From the NCBI GenBank assembly GCA_029266835.1, contig JAQSWD010000003.1:1-64000 (forward strand): 64,000 nt of DNA, written 5' to 3'. Made by a program: the position numbers and the translations under genes. The notes below the pieces were generated by a model. That model was not told the DNA's origin. It made no database searches and worked only from the letters and a program-made list of their open reading frames with translations. Positions 20,440-31,589 of this stretch are shown piece by piece. Source of the stretch: Steroidobacteraceae bacterium (GTDB lineage Bacteria; Pseudomonadota; Gammaproteobacteria; Steroidobacterales; Steroidobacteraceae). Each line of letters opens with the position of its first letter. The first letter of the stretch is position 1.

Positions 20440-22056
20440 TCAGGCGCGGTCGGCCAGCCACAGATCCTGCGAATACACGACGTTCATGACGTTGTCATAC
20501 CAGCCCTTGAGCTCGGGCTTCACCAGGTGCTTGTTCACGTAGAAATAAAGCGGGATCACGGGGTGATCGGCGAGCATCAGCCGCTCCGCCCGTTCGAGCA
20601 GTTCGCGACGTCTGGCGGCATCCGTCTGGCGGCCGGCTTCGACCAGCAGGGCATCGTAGGCGGCGCTGTTGTAATGCGGCAGGTTGATGCCGAAATCGGA
20701 CTTCAGGTACTGGAGGAAGTTGTACGGGTCGTTGTAGTCGCCCACCCATGAGAGGCGATACACGTCCACGTCGCGACGTTCGATGTCCGCGAACAGCGAT
20801 TTGAACTCCACGGCAGCGGGTTTGGCCTCGACGCCCAGCGCTTCCTTCCACATCGAGGCCACGGCCACTGCCACCTTGTTGTGGACCTCGCCGGTGTTGT
20901 AGCGCAATTCGAAGACCAGCGGCTTTTCCGCAGTGAAACCCTCTTCGGCCAGCAGTCGCCGCGCGGCGGCCACGCGATCTGGCTGCGGCAGCTCCGCGTA
21001 ATCGAAGGATTGAGCCGTGTAGTCGTGCACGCCCGGCGGCACCCAGCCCCAGGCCGGCAGCTCTCCCACGCGCAATACCAGGTTCGCCAGCCGCTCGCGG
21101 TCGATGGCCATGGACAGCGCCTGGCGGATCTTCGGCGTGAAACGCTTACGGTCGAGGTTGAAGCCGTAGTAGTAGATGCTGAGCTGCGGCGACACATGCA
21201 GTTCGGCGCCGAGGTTCTCCTTGATCCAGTCGAACTGGCCACGTGGAACCACGTACGTGCAATGCAACTCGCCGGCGCGGTAAGCACGCAGTTCGGCGTT
21301 CTCGTCGGCGATCTGCAGGTACTTCACCGCGTCGATCCTGTTCGCGGCGTCGTTCCAGTAATGCGGATTGCGCCCGGCGCGGATGTAGCTGCCCTGCAGC
21401 CACTCCTTGAGTACGAAGGCGCCGTTGGACACCTGTGTGCCGGCGCGCGCGAAACCCGGGCCGATCGCCGCGCCTTCATCCAGATGCAACGGCGCGCAGG
21501 GTGGATGCGCCAGCAACGCGGGTAGATAGGGTGCCGGCGCGCTGAGCGTGATGACCACGGTGTGGTCGTCCGGCGCCGCCACGCCCAGCGAGTCGACGGA
21601 CTTGCGGCCGGCGATGACCTCTGGCGCGTTGAGGATGACGTCGACCACCTGCGCGTACTGGGACGCGGTCTCCGGGTTCACCAGGCGCCGAAGGCCGGCG
21701 ACGAAGTGTCGCGCGAGCACTGGCTTGCCGTCGGACCAGCGCAAGTTCGGACGCAGCGTGAACGTGTAAACCAGGCCGTCCTCGCTCACAGCCCAGCTCC
21801 GGGCGGCACCGGGCGCGGGCGCCGCTTCCCTGTCGAGGCGGGTGAGACACTCGAACAGATCGCGCAAAACCATCATGGCTTCGGTTGAGCGCGCCTTGTG
21901 CGGGTCAAGCGAGTCCGGATCAGGGCCATTGCCGCGCAACAGCACCGCGCCCGCGCCCGGCTCCCTGCCGCCACAGGCGCTCAGCGCGAGAACCGCGAGC
22001 GGCGCGCCGGCCAGAAGCTCGCGCCGCGTAACGGCGAATTTCTTCGAGCTGGCCAT
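20440..22056 (-). CDS. peptide ABC transporter substrate-binding lipoprotein (OppA/SBP_bac_5 family)
   Basis: TRRELLAGAPLAVLALSACGG (Tat-like + lipobox); NGPDPDSLDPHKARSTEAMMVLRDLFECL; LSWVGDYNDPYNFL. Confidence 0.9.
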   Translation of the reverse strand: MASSKKFAVTRRELLAGAPLAVLALSACGGREPGAGAVLLRGNGPDPDSLDPHKARSTEAMMVLRDLFECLTRLDREAAPAPGAARSWAVSEDGLVYTFTLRPNLRWSDGKPVLARHFVAGLRRLVNPETASQYAQVVDVILNAPEVIAGRKSVDSLGVAAPDDHTVVITLSAPAPYLPALLAHPPCAPLHLDEGAAIGPGFARAGTQVSNGAFVLKEWLQGSYIRAGRNPHYWNDAANRIDAVKYLQIADENAELRAYRAGELHCTYVVPRGQFDWIKENLGAELHVSPQLSIYYYGFNLDRKRFTPKIRQALSMAIDRERLANLVLRVGELPAWGWVPPGVHDYTAQSFDYAELPQPDRVAAARRLLAEEGFTAEKPLVFELRYNTGEVHNKVAVAVASMWKEALGVEAKPAAVEFKSLFADIERRDVDVYRLSWVGDYNDPYNFLQYLKSDFGINLPHYNSAAYDALLVEAGRQTDAARRRELLERAERLMLADHPVIPLYFYVNKHLVKPELKGWYDNVMNVVYSQDLWLADRA

Positions 22057-23945
22057 CAGGCCGCGCGCGATTTCTTGAGATGCACCAGCAGTATCGACAC
22101 GGCGGCGGGCGTGACGCCGGGGACGCGCGCAGCCTGCCCCACCGTGGATGGCCGGATCTGCGCCAGCTTCTGCCGCACTTCGTTCGATAGCCCCGCGACG
22201 CGCGCGTAATCGAGATCCGCCGGCAGCCGGGTTTCTTCGTTGCGGCGGTGACGAGCGATCTCTTCTTCCTGGCGTTCGATGTAGCCCGAATACTTCGCGG
22301 CCACTTCCACCTGCGCGCGGACCTGCGCCGCGAGGCGGTCATCGGTCTCGCCGTTGGCGCCGATGAGTTCGATCACGTGACCGTAATCCACCTCGGGACG
22401 GCGCAACAGGTCGAAGGCGCTGAGCGCATCGCGGGCCGCGCTGTCACCCAGCACGCGCGCCTGCCATTCGGCCGGGATCTCGTGCGACTTGATGCGCGTG
22501 TTCCGGAATCTTTCGAGTTCGCGCGCCGAGCCTGCGCGCTTGGCTTCGAAGAACTCCCAGCGCTCGTCGTCCACCAGGCCGAGCTCGCGGCCCTTGGGAG
22601 TCAGGCGCAGATCCGCGTTGTCCTCGCGCAGCAGCAGCCGGTGTTCGGCGCGGCTGGTGAACATGCGATACGGCTCGCGCGTGCCGCGCGTCACCAGGTC
22701 GTCAATGAGCACGCCGACGTAACTCTCGTTGCGCTTCGGTACGAAAGGCTCGAGCGTGCGTGCCCTGCGCACGGCATTGACGCCGGCGACGAGGCCCTGC
22801 GCCGCGGCTTCTTCGTAGCCCGTGGTACCGTTGATCTGCCCGGCGAAGAACAGGCCACCCAGCGCCTTTGTTTCGAGCGAACTTGCGAGATCGCGCGGAT
22901 CGAAGAAATCGTACTCGATTGCGTAACCGGGCCGCGTGATGTGCGCGTTTTCGAACCCCTTGATGGTGCGCACGAACTCGAACTGCACGTCGTACGGCAG
23001 GCTGGTCGAGATGCCGTTGGGATAAACCTCGTGGGTGTTCAGGCCCTCGGGTTCGATGAAAATCTGGTGCGAGGCCTTGTCCGCGAATCTGACTACCTTG
23101 TCCTCGACGCTGGGACAGTAGCGAGGGCCCACGCCTTCGATCTTGCCGGTGAACATGGGCGAGCGATCGGTAGCCGCGCGGATGATCTCGTGCGTGTGTT
23201 CGGTGGTCGCGGTGATGTGACAGGGGAGCTGGCGCGGATGGTCACTCTCGCGGCCCAGGTAACTGAACACCGGGCGTGGTTCGTCCGAGTGCTGCGCGGC
23301 CAGCGCACGATAATCGATGCTGCGGCCGTCGATGCGCGGTGGCGTGCCCGTCTTGAGCCGCGCAGTGCGGAATGGCAGGGCGCGCAGTCGCTCCGCCAGC
23401 TTGATCGATGGCGGATCGCCCGCGCGTCCACCGGCATGGTTGTCGAGGCCCACATGGATGCGGCCGCCGAGAAAGGTGCCGACGGTGAGCACGACAGCCC
23501 GCGAACGGAACTCGATACCCGTGACCGTCACCACCCCGCGAACCTGCGCGCCTTCGACGATGAGATCGCCGCACTCTTGCTGGAACAGCGTGAGGTTGGG
23601 TTGGTTCTCGAGTACACGGCGCACGAAAGCCTTGTAGAGCTGGCGATCCGCCTGGACGCGTGTAGCGCGCACCGCGGGGCCCTTGCTCGCATTGAGCGTG
23701 CGCGACTGGATAGCCGCAGCGTCGGCCGCGCGTGCCATCACGCCGCCCAGCGCATCGATCTCCTTCACGAGGTGGCCCTTGCCGATGCCGCCAATGGCCG
23801 GGTTGCAGCTCATCTGGCCCAGGGTCTCGATGGACTGGGTGAGCAGCAGCGTGCGCGCGCCCATGCGGGCGGCCGCGAGTGCGGCCTCGGTGCCGGCATG
23901 TCCGCCACCTACGATGATTACGTCAAACAGTGCTGCAGAGCCCAT
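22056..23945 (-). CDS. mnmG: tRNA uridine-5-carboxymethylaminomethyl(34) synthesis enzyme MnmG (GidA)
   Basis: [81 protein letters not shown]. Confidence 0.97.
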   Translation of the reverse strand: MGSAALFDVIIVGGGHAGTEAALAAARMGARTLLLTQSIETLGQMSCNPAIGGIGKGHLVKEIDALGGVMARAADAAAIQSRTLNASKGPAVRATRVQADRQLYKAFVRRVLENQPNLTLFQQECGDLIVEGAQVRGVVTVTGIEFRSRAVVLTVGTFLGGRIHVGLDNHAGGRAGDPPSIKLAERLRALPFRTARLKTGTPPRIDGRSIDYRALAAQHSDEPRPVFSYLGRESDHPRQLPCHITATTEHTHEIIRAATDRSPMFTGKIEGVGPRYCPSVEDKVVRFADKASHQIFIEPEGLNTHEVYPNGISTSLPYDVQFEFVRTIKGFENAHITRPGYAIEYDFFDPRDLASSLETKALGGLFFAGQINGTTGYEEAAAQGLVAGVNAVRRARTLEPFVPKRNESYVGVLIDDLVTRGTREPYRMFTSRAEHRLLLREDNADLRLTPKGRELGLVDDERWEFFEAKRAGSARELERFRNTRIKSHEIPAEWQARVLGDSAARDALSAFDLLRRPEVDYGHVIELIGANGETDDRLAAQVRAQVEVAAKYSGYIERQEEEIARHRRNEETRLPADLDYARVAGLSNEVRQKLAQIRPSTVGQAARVPGVTPAAVSILLVHLKKSRAA

Positions 23946-24088
23946 AGGAAATTGCGCCAGATCAAGGAGTTAAGGCGATTCTCGAGGGGCGCATCGTAGC
24001 CCGCCCGGGCTGTCAACGCCACCACGCAACAGCCGTTGTATGGCCAGGACGCCGAATTTCCGGCGACACAGGCAGGCAGGAGAGAGAC

Positions 24089-24400
24089 ATGAAGAAGTCA
24101 GTGGTTTTCGCGGCGCTGGCCGTGCTGGTTTCGGGGTCGGTTCTCGCGGGAACGCCGCGCTACGACGCGCGCCAGCAGCATCAGCGGGAGCGCATCGTCA
24201 ACGGCGTGCAGAACGGTGAGCTGACGGCGCGCGAGACGCGTCGCCTTGCCGCGGGACAGGTCCACCTCAACCGGGTGGAACGTCGCGCCAAGGCCGACGG
24301 CGTGGTGACCGGCCGCGAACGCGCCCACATGCAGCACGAGGCCAACCAGCAGTCGCGCCGCATTCATCGCCAGAAGCACGACGCGCAGGACCGGAACTGA
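24089..24400 (+). CDS. small secreted basic protein, hypothetical
   Basis: Signal peptide MKKSVVFAALAVLVSGSVLA; LTARETRRLAAGQVHLNRVERRAKADGVVTGRERAHMQHEANQQSRRIHRQKHDA. Confidence 0.75.
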   Translation: MKKSVVFAALAVLVSGSVLAGTPRYDARQQHQRERIVNGVQNGELTARETRRLAAGQVHLNRVERRAKADGVVTGRERAHMQHEANQQSRRIHRQKHDAQDRN

Positions 24401-24428
24401 CAAGCGATCCATCGTCAGTCCGACGATG

Positions 24429-24459
24429 CAGGGGCACGCGACGCCAGTCCGTGCCCCTG
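24429..24459 (+). terminator. candidate intrinsic terminator: 10-bp stem CAGGGGCACG/CGTGCCCCTG followed by tttcacattt
   Basis: Direct reading downstream of 24089..24400 CDS. Confidence 0.6.
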
Positions 24460-24532
24460 TTTCACATTTATCTACCGCTGACAGCCGGGTTGGGTACCGG
24501 CCGGCGTCCGTCACTAGTATTCTGCCGCGCGC

Positions 24533-26005
24533 ATGAAGCGCTTCGTTGCCGTTGCAGGATTGATGAGTTTGGCGGCCATGGCCGCCGCGGCCGACTCGCC
24601 AACCCAGATCGAACTAAAGCCCTGCCGGCTCGAACATCCGTTCCGCATGCTCGCGCTGACCGCCGAGTGCGGCGTGTTCGTCACACCCGAGAATCCTGAC
24701 GACCCCAAGGGACGAAAAATCGAGTTGTTTGTCGCGCGCGTGCCAGCGATCAGCTTCAATAAAAAGCCGGATCCGCTGTTCCTGATCGCGGGTGGCCCGG
24801 GCACGTCGGCCGTGGATCTGTACACCTCGTCGTCGGGCCCCTTCGATCGCGTGCGTCGCGAGCGCGACATCGTCCTGTTGGACCAGCGCGGCACGGGCCG
24901 TTCCCACCGGCTGGACTGCGACTACGGCCACGAGAACCTGTTCGAGCGCGTGGAAGACATGCACGTGGCCGAGGAAAATCGCAAGTGCCGCGACGAGCTG
25001 TCCAGGAAAGCGGACTTGCGCCAATACACCACCAGCGTCGCCGTGCGTGATCTGGACGCCGTGCGTGCGGCATTGGGGTATGAGCGCATCAACCTGTTTG
25101 GGAATTCATATGGAACGCGCGTGGCGCAGCACTACGCGCGTCGCTATCCGAAGGCGACGCGGACGCTGATCCTGGACGGCGTGGTGAACCCCGAGGCGGT
25201 CCTGGGCCCGGCCATTGCCATCGACGCGGAACGTGCGCTGGAACGTATCCTCGCGCGCTGTATCGATGACCCGGCCTGCGCCAGGGCTTTCACAGATCCC
25301 GGCGCCGACTATCGCGCACTGCGGACGCGGCTCGCGGCCAAACCCGAGCCCACCATGGTGAGCGATGCCGCCACGGGGCGGCCTATCCACTTCAATTTCA
25401 CCTCGCGGCATTTGTCCGCCGTGCTCCGCTTCGCAAGCTACAACGACGACCAGGCCGCGCTGCTGCCGCTGTCGCTGCACATGGCGGCGCACGAAGGCAA
25501 CTTCACGCCCATGGCGAGCCAGTTCCGCGTGTTCGCGAATTCGCTGGAGGCGTCGTTCGCCTATGGCATGCACAACAGCGTGGCCTGCAGCGAGGACACG
25601 CCGATGATCGATGCGTCGAAGCTCGATCTGCCGGCGCTCACTGCGACACACATGGGCGCCGAACAGGTGCAGCAGCTCATCGAAGCCTGCGGCCAATGGC
25701 CGCGCGGCGTTGTGGATGCCGACCTGCATGCGCCGCTGAAGAGCGCCGCGGCCGCACTGCTCCTTTCCGGCGCGGACGACCCGGTGACACCGCCCGAGTA
25801 CGCCGCGCGCGCGCAAAGCGGCTTCGCGGACAGCAAACACGTGGTCATCGCCGGCCATGGGCATGGCCAGTTCGGAGTCCCCTGCGTCGACCGCATCATG
25901 TCCACGTTCATCGATGCGGGCTCCGCGAAGGATCTCGATACCTCCTGCACGGAGAAACTCAAGCCCATGCCATTCTTCATCACGCTCGCCGGCCCGAGTC
26001 CGTAG
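24533..26005 (+). CDS. exported alpha/beta hydrolase (proline iminopeptidase/TAP-like)
   Basis: LIAGGPGTSAVDLY; LLDQRGTGRSHRLDC; NLFGNSYGTRVAQHYARRYP; C-terminal GHGHGQFGVPC. Confidence 0.88.
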   Translation: MKRFVAVAGLMSLAAMAAAADSPTQIELKPCRLEHPFRMLALTAECGVFVTPENPDDPKGRKIELFVARVPAISFNKKPDPLFLIAGGPGTSAVDLYTSSSGPFDRVRRERDIVLLDQRGTGRSHRLDCDYGHENLFERVEDMHVAEENRKCRDELSRKADLRQYTTSVAVRDLDAVRAALGYERINLFGNSYGTRVAQHYARRYPKATRTLILDGVVNPEAVLGPAIAIDAERALERILARCIDDPACARAFTDPGADYRALRTRLAAKPEPTMVSDAATGRPIHFNFTSRHLSAVLRFASYNDDQAALLPLSLHMAAHEGNFTPMASQFRVFANSLEASFAYGMHNSVACSEDTPMIDASKLDLPALTATHMGAEQVQQLIEACGQWPRGVVDADLHAPLKSAAAALLLSGADDPVTPPEYAARAQSGFADSKHVVIAGHGHGQFGVPCVDRIMSTFIDAGSAKDLDTSCTEKLKPMPFFITLAGPSP

Positions 26006-26011
26006 GCCTTC

Positions 26012-26764
26012 ATGCTGGAAGCACGCGGACTGTTCAAATCTTTTGGCGCAGTCGCGGCCGTCCGCGGCGTGAGCTTCAGCGCGCGCAACGGCCAGATCAC
26101 CGGGTTGTTAGGACCCAACGGCGCGGGCAAGTCGACCACGCTGCGCATGTTGTACACCGTGCTCAAGCCGGATGCCGGCGATGCGCTGATCGACGGGTCC
26201 AGCGTCACGGCGGATCCGCTGGCGGCGCGCCGCGCCATCGGCGTGCTGTCGCATGGCGCCGGGGTCTACAACAACCTGACCGCGCGCGAGAACATCATGT
26301 ATTTCGGTGAGCTGCATGGGCTCGGCAAGTCCGACCGGGAAGCGCGCGCCGCCGAGCTCATCGAGCAGCTGGAGATGCAGGACTTCGCGGACCGGCTGGC
26401 AAAGGGGTTTTCGCAGGGGCAGAAGCTCAAGACTGCCCTGGCCCGCGCGCTCGTCCACCGTCCGCGCAATGTGCTGCTGGACGAGCCCACCAACGGGCTG
26501 GACGTCATGGCGGTGCGCAACTTGCGCAAGCTGCTGGGACAGCTGCGCGATGCCGGCCACTGCGTGCTGTTTTCCAGCCACGTGATGCAGGAGGTCGAGC
26601 AGCTTTGCGATGAGGTGGTGGTGATCGCAGGCGGCGAAGTGGTGGCCGCTGGAGGCCTGGCGGAGATCCGCGCGCGCGCCGGCAACGCGCAGCTCGAAGA
26701 CGCCTTCGTCCATCTCATGGGCGGGGAAGCCAGCCAGGGGAAGAACGGCGGAGGCGCCAGGTGA
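26012..26764 (+). CDS. ABC transporter ATP-binding protein (NatA-like)
   Basis: Walker A GPNGAGKST, signature FSQGQKLKTALARAL, Walker B VLLDEPTNGLD. Confidence 0.95.
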   Translation: MLEARGLFKSFGAVAAVRGVSFSARNGQITGLLGPNGAGKSTTLRMLYTVLKPDAGDALIDGSSVTADPLAARRAIGVLSHGAGVYNNLTARENIMYFGELHGLGKSDREARAAELIEQLEMQDFADRLAKGFSQGQKLKTALARALVHRPRNVLLDEPTNGLDVMAVRNLRKLLGQLRDAGHCVLFSSHVMQEVEQLCDEVVVIAGGEVVAAGGLAEIRARAGNAQLEDAFVHLMGGEASQGKNGGGAR

Positions 26765-26774
26765 TGGTGGATCC

Positions 26775-27959
26775 ATGAGCCTGCGCGGCATCTGGGCGGT
26801 ATTCCGCAAGGAATTCCGCGAGAACCTGCGCGACCGCCGGACGTTGCTGTCTGCGCTGGTGTTCGGGCCCGTGATCAGCCCGGTCCTGGTGGCGGTACTG
26901 GTGCAGTTCCTCATCTCGCGCACCAATACCCAGATCGACCAGGACATTCCGCTGGCGGTGATCCATGCCGAGCACGCGCCCAATCTCGTGAACTACCTTG
27001 CCGCGCGCGGCATCAACATCGAGAAGGTGGATTACGACGAGGCCGCGGCGCGTCAGGCGGTGGCGCGTCAGACGCACAACATCGTGCTGGAGATTCCCGC
27101 CGATTTCGGCCAGCGCCTGCAGGCCGGTGAGCCCGCGCCCGTGGTGTTGTACTCGGACAGCTCGCGCGGCTTCGAGCGGCAGGGAGTGGCGCGCGTACGC
27201 GCGCTGATATCGAACTACGGCATCGAGATCGCGCAGCTGCGTTTCCTGGCGCGCGGCATAGACCCTATTTCAGTGCTGCCCATCTCCGTGCAGGAGATAG
27301 ACGTGTCGACACCCAGCGGCCGCTCGGTGCTGGTGCTCAACATGATGACCTACCTGGTGCTGCTGTCGATGCTGTTCGGTGGCCTGTACCTGGCCATCGA
27401 CGCCACCGCCGGCGAACGCGAGCGCGGCTCGCTCGAAGTGCTGCTCACCTCGCCCGTGCCGCGCGAACAGCTCATCTACGGCAAGATTGGCGCAGCGGCC
27501 TCGTACATGCTGGTGTCGCTGGTGCTCACGGTGACCATGTTCTCGTTCGCCATGAGTTTCGTGGGGCTTGAGCGACTTGGCGTCACCGCCAACCTCGGAC
27601 CCTCGCCGGCTGCACTGATCGTGGCCTGCTGCGCGCCGCTGATCCTGTTCGGCTCGGCCTACCTCACCATCATTTCGGCCTTTGCCAAGTCATATCGAGA
27701 GGCCCAGACCTACCTGCAGCTGGTGGTCACCATTCCCACCATGCCGCTGATCTTCGCGGGGTTGCTGGGGCTGCAGACCAAGACATCTCTGATGTTCGTC
27801 CCCTTCCTGAGCCAGCACCTGCTGATGACCACGGTGCTGCGCGCCGAACCCATCCTGCCCCTGCACTTGCTGGTGTCGGTGGGCAGCACACTGCTCTACG
27901 GTGTGATTCTCACGTACCTGGCGGGCCGCCTGTATCGCCGCGAAGCCTTGCTGGGCTAA
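26775..27959 (+). CDS. ABC transporter permease (NatB-like ABC-2 type)
   Basis: FRKEFRENLRDRRTLLSALVFGP; ERERGSLEVLLTSPVPREQLIYGK. Confidence 0.93.
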   Translation: MSLRGIWAVFRKEFRENLRDRRTLLSALVFGPVISPVLVAVLVQFLISRTNTQIDQDIPLAVIHAEHAPNLVNYLAARGINIEKVDYDEAAARQAVARQTHNIVLEIPADFGQRLQAGEPAPVVLYSDSSRGFERQGVARVRALISNYGIEIAQLRFLARGIDPISVLPISVQEIDVSTPSGRSVLVLNMMTYLVLLSMLFGGLYLAIDATAGERERGSLEVLLTSPVPREQLIYGKIGAAASYMLVSLVLTVTMFSFAMSFVGLERLGVTANLGPSPAALIVACCAPLILFGSAYLTIISAFAKSYREAQTYLQLVVTIPTMPLIFAGLLGLQTKTSLMFVPFLSQHLLMTTVLRAEPILPLHLLVSVGSTLLYGVILTYLAGRLYRREALLG

Positions 27960-28393
27960 CTACCGACCGCGGTCTTTCGCCGTATCGGGTGCACGCCCGG
28001 CGGCAGGGCTTCATTGCGGTGCTGCGCCAGCAGCGAGCGGTATCGGTAGATTTCGCGCGAGGTGAAGTCCCTGGCCTCGATCTCATAACGATTGTCCCAG
28101 TAGCCGCGGCGAAAACATTCCGCCAGGTACTTCGGAATGGTCAGGTCGCCCGTGGCCCATTGCCGCAGCACGTGGAAATACTCGTGCAGCAAGAGCGGCG
28201 CGTCGGCGAAGAACTCCTTGCCGCTGCCGCGTAGATAGATGCGGCTGGGGCGCGTGGTGGCAATGGCACGCATGTGCCAGCGCACGTAAATGCTGTACTG
28301 AATGACCTGGACATGCCCCACGGGCTGGCCGAACAGCGCATCGAGGGCGCCTTCGACGTCCTTTGGCGGTTGGCAGCGATTACCTAACCACAT
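27956..28393 (-). CDS. hypothetical protein with HEYFH metalloprotease-like (HExxH) motif
   Basis: ADAPLLLHEYFHVLRQWATGDLTIPKYLAECFRRGYWDNRYEIEARDF. Confidence 0.7.
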   Translation of the reverse strand: MWLGNRCQPPKDVEGALDALFGQPVGHVQVIQYSIYVRWHMRAIATTRPSRIYLRGSGKEFFADAPLLLHEYFHVLRQWATGDLTIPKYLAECFRRGYWDNRYEIEARDFTSREIYRYRSLLAQHRNEALPPGVHPIRRKTAVGS

Positions 28394-28397
28394 GTCT

Positions 28398-29762
28398 TCA
28401 CTTCCCTATGCAGAACGAACCGAAGATGCGTCCTAACAAGTCGTCGGCGTGGAAGACGCCCGTGATCTCGTCCAGTGCCTGCTGCGCCAGCCGCAGTTCC
28501 TCGGCGATCAATTCACCGGCGCGGCGCTGGTCCAACTGCGCCGCGGCATTCTCGACGCACGCACGTGCACGCTCGAGGGCTTCCAGATGTCGACGCCGCG
28601 CCGAAATGCTTCCGTTACCGGTCGACAGGAAGCTGACGCTGTCCTTCAAATGTGCTCGCAGTTGATCGAGTCCCATGCCGGTGCGCGCCGACACATGCAG
28701 GCGCGGCGGCCCGGATATGGTGTCGGACATTGGAAGGCCGTCGCCCAGATCCATCTTGTTGAAGACCAGCGTCACCGGAACATCCGCTGGCAGGCGCGCC
28801 CGTTGTTCCTCGAAAGCGCGGCCCGCGGGGTCGTCCGAGCAGTCGATCACGAACAACACACGGTCGGCGCGTGACATTTCCGCCGTGGCGCGGCGCACAC
28901 CTTCGGCTTCCACGACGTCGGTCGAATCGCGCAGGCCGGCAGTATCGAGCACGTGCAGCGGTAGCCCGTCGATGTCGATGCGCTCGCGCAGCACATCGCG
29001 CGTGGTGCCCGGGATGGCCGTCACGATGGCGGCGTCGTAGCCCGCGAGCCGGTTGAGCAGGCTGGACTTACCGGAGTTGGGGCGGCCGGCGAGCACCACG
29101 GTAAGCCCGTCGCGCAGCAGCCGGCCCTGCCCGGCCGCGGCGGCGACGCCATCGAAGTGGCCGCGCACCGTAGCTAGCCGGGCGTGCACCTCCTGGTCGC
29201 CCAGGAAATCCACTTCTTCTTCGGGAAAGTCGATGGCGGCTTCCACGTAGGTGCGCAGATCGACCACCGCCTCGGTGAGGCCCTGCACCATGCTCGAGAA
29301 TTCGCCTTGCAATGAACGCATGGCGGCGCGCGCCGCTTCGCGCGAGCCGGCGTCGATGAGATCTGCGACGGCTTCGGCCTGCGCGAGATCCACCTTGTCA
29401 TTGTGGAAGGCGCGTTCGGTGAATTCACCGGGCTTGGCGCGCCGGGCGCCCAGTTCGATGCAGCGTTCGACCAGCCGTTCCACCACCACGGGGCCGCCGT
29501 GCCCCTGCAGCTCCACGACGTGTTCGCCGGTATAGGAATGCGGACCGGGGAAGAACAGCGCCAGGCCGATGTCGATGGGGTCGCCAGCCTTGTCTAGGAA
29601 GCGCACCAGCGTGGCATGACGTGGCGTGGGCAGATCGCCCACGAGTGCCGCGCCGATCTCTGGCGCCTTGGGCCCCGACACGCGCACCACGCCGACACCG
29701 CCGCGCCCGGGCGGCGTCGCCGATGCCACGATCGTGTCGGGATGGCTCATTGTTTCCGGCAT
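28398..29762 (-). CDS. mnmE: tRNA uridine-5-carboxymethylaminomethyl(34) synthesis GTPase MnmE (TrmE)
   Basis: TIVASATPPGRGGVGVVRVSG; GRPNSGKSSLLN; C-terminal FGSFCIGK. Confidence 0.97.
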   Translation of the reverse strand: MPETMSHPDTIVASATPPGRGGVGVVRVSGPKAPEIGAALVGDLPTPRHATLVRFLDKAGDPIDIGLALFFPGPHSYTGEHVVELQGHGGPVVVERLVERCIELGARRAKPGEFTERAFHNDKVDLAQAEAVADLIDAGSREAARAAMRSLQGEFSSMVQGLTEAVVDLRTYVEAAIDFPEEEVDFLGDQEVHARLATVRGHFDGVAAAAGQGRLLRDGLTVVLAGRPNSGKSSLLNRLAGYDAAIVTAIPGTTRDVLRERIDIDGLPLHVLDTAGLRDSTDVVEAEGVRRATAEMSRADRVLFVIDCSDDPAGRAFEEQRARLPADVPVTLVFNKMDLGDGLPMSDTISGPPRLHVSARTGMGLDQLRAHLKDSVSFLSTGNGSISARRRHLEALERARACVENAAAQLDQRRAGELIAEELRLAQQALDEITGVFHADDLLGRIFGSFCIGK

Positions 29763-29852
29763 GCAGCCTCGCGGCCGAAGTCTAACTCCGGCCGCCCGGG
29801 CGCAAAGTACGGCTTTCGCTTACTAGCGGCCGGTTGCGAACCTTGCTCCCGA

Positions 29853-31589
29853 TCAGCGCTTGCGGGCCTTTTCTTCGCCCGCGAGCTTTCGGTTGATGTT
29901 CCACTGCTGAAGGATGGACAGACCCGTGTTCGTGACCCAGTACAGCACCAGGCCGGCGGGGAACAGCGCGAACATCACCGAGAAGATGACCGGCATGAAC
30001 TGGAAGATCTTCGCCTGCATCGGATCCGGCGGCGGCGGGTTCAGCTTCTGCTGGAACCACATCGCGAGACCGTTGAGCGCGGGCAGGATGAAGAATGGAT
30101 CGCGCGACGACAGGTCCGTGATCCACAGCATGAAAGGCGCCTGGCGCATCTCCACGCTCTCGAGCAGCACCCAGTAGAACGCCAGGAACACGGGCATCTG
30201 GATGAGCATGGGAAGGCAGCCCGCGAGCGGATTCACCTTTTCGGTTCGGTACAGATCCATGGTCGCCTGCCCGAGCTTGGACCGGTCGTCCTTGTACTGC
30301 TCCTGAAGCGCCTTCATGCGCGGCGCCAGCGCGCGCATCTTGGCCATGGAGCGGCCTGCCTTCTCCGACAGCGGATAGAACAGCAGCTTGAGCAGGAAGG
30401 TGACGAAGATGATGGCCACGCCCCAGTTGCCGACCACGGCATGAGCCTTGTCGAGCAACCAGAACAGCGGCTTCGCGATCAGCGTGAGCCAGTTGTAATC
30501 CGCCACGCGGTCGAGCTCGGGGTTCAGCGTCACCAGCTGCTTTTGCAGCTTGGGGCCGACGAAGAGACTTTGCTTTAGCACGGCGCGGGAGCCAGGCGCC
30601 ACGGTTTCCTTCGGGCCCGAGGCGGCGAGCGTGTATTCGCGGCCGTTTACGCTCATCGAGTAGGCGTAGGCCTTGGTCGGGTCCGGAACGATAGCGCTCA
30701 CGAAATGGTGCTGCATGCCGGCGAGCCAACCGTTGGGCACCGCGTCGAACTCCTGGATGAGCTGCGGCTTGTCGAGGTTCAGCTTGTGATACGTGAAGTC
30801 ACTGTCGTTCTTTTTCTTGAGCCAGACGGCCGGGCCGCGGAAGGCGAAGCTGTCCACTTTGAACATGGAACGCTCGACCGGCGGATCCGATCGCTTGATC
30901 TGTGCGTACGGATGAACCTGGTACGGCGCGCCGCTCTGGTTGTCGATGGCGTACTCGAGGCCGATGGCGAACATGCCGCGCTTGAAAACGAAGGTCTTGG
31001 TGACCGTGACGCCCTTGCCGTCGGTCCAGGTGAGCGGCACGCGCAGCTCCTGCTGCCCGGGCTCGAGGCTGTACTTGTTCGTGGGGCTGCTGAAGACGGC
31101 GAAGTGCGTCGGCGCGGCATCATTGGACGAACCGCCCAGGCCCGTGGCAAGCACATAGTTAGTTGAGGGCGATTTCTGGTTGAAGAGCACCACCGGCTCG
31201 GGCTGGCCCTTGGTGATCGGGTAACCAGGCAGCTCCGCATAGACCAGCGTTCCGCCCAGCAGATCGATGTCGAGAACCAGCACATCAGTGGTGACACGGA
31301 CCTTGCCGGTCGGCTGACTCGCCGGCTCGACGGTATTGGTCACCGGGTCGGTGGTCGCCGACTGGACGGGGGGCGGTACATCGGCGCCCGCGGGAGGAAC
31401 TTCGCTTCCAGTTTGACTCGCAGGCGGAACAGAAGCGGCTTCGGGAATCGACTCTGTGCCGCTGGCGCCACCGGACTCGGCTGTTTGAGCACCTGGCTTC
31501 GGGCCGTAGTCCAGCTGCCATTGCGAGTAGTTGAGCCACAAGGCTAGCGCGAGGCCCAGCCACAGAAAGACGCGAATGTTGTTAGTCAT
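29853..31589 (-). CDS. yidC: membrane protein insertase YidC
   Basis: [69 protein letters not shown]. Confidence 0.97.
   Translation of the reverse strand: MTNNIRVFLWLGLALALWLNYSQWQLDYGPKPGAQTAESGGASGTESIPEAASVPPASQTGSEVPPAGADVPPPVQSATTDPVTNTVEPASQPTGKVRVTTDVLVLDIDLLGGTLVYAELPGYPITKGQPEPVVLFNQKSPSTNYVLATGLGGSSNDAAPTHFAVFSSPTNKYSLEPGQQELRVPLTWTDGKGVTVTKTFVFKRGMFAIGLEYAIDNQSGAPYQVHPYAQIKRSDPPVERSMFKVDSFAFRGPAVWLKKKNDSDFTYHKLNLDKPQLIQEFDAVPNGWLAGMQHHFVSAIVPDPTKAYAYSMSVNGREYTLAASGPKETVAPGSRAVLKQSLFVGPKLQKQLVTLNPELDRVADYNWLTLIAKPLFWLLDKAHAVVGNWGVAIIFVTFLLKLLFYPLSEKAGRSMAKMRALAPRMKALQEQYKDDRSKLGQATMDLYRTEKVNPLAGCLPMLIQMPVFLAFYWVLLESVEMRQAPFMLWITDLSSRDPFFILPALNGLAMWFQQKLNPPPPDPMQAKIFQFMPVIFSVMFALFPAGLVLYWVTNTGLSILQQWNINRKLAGEEKARKR

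Noticed and set aside
22248-23999. 583-aa plus-strand ORF antisense to mnmG
   Set aside because: Shadow ORF; no recognisable domain and opposite to a highly conserved gene.
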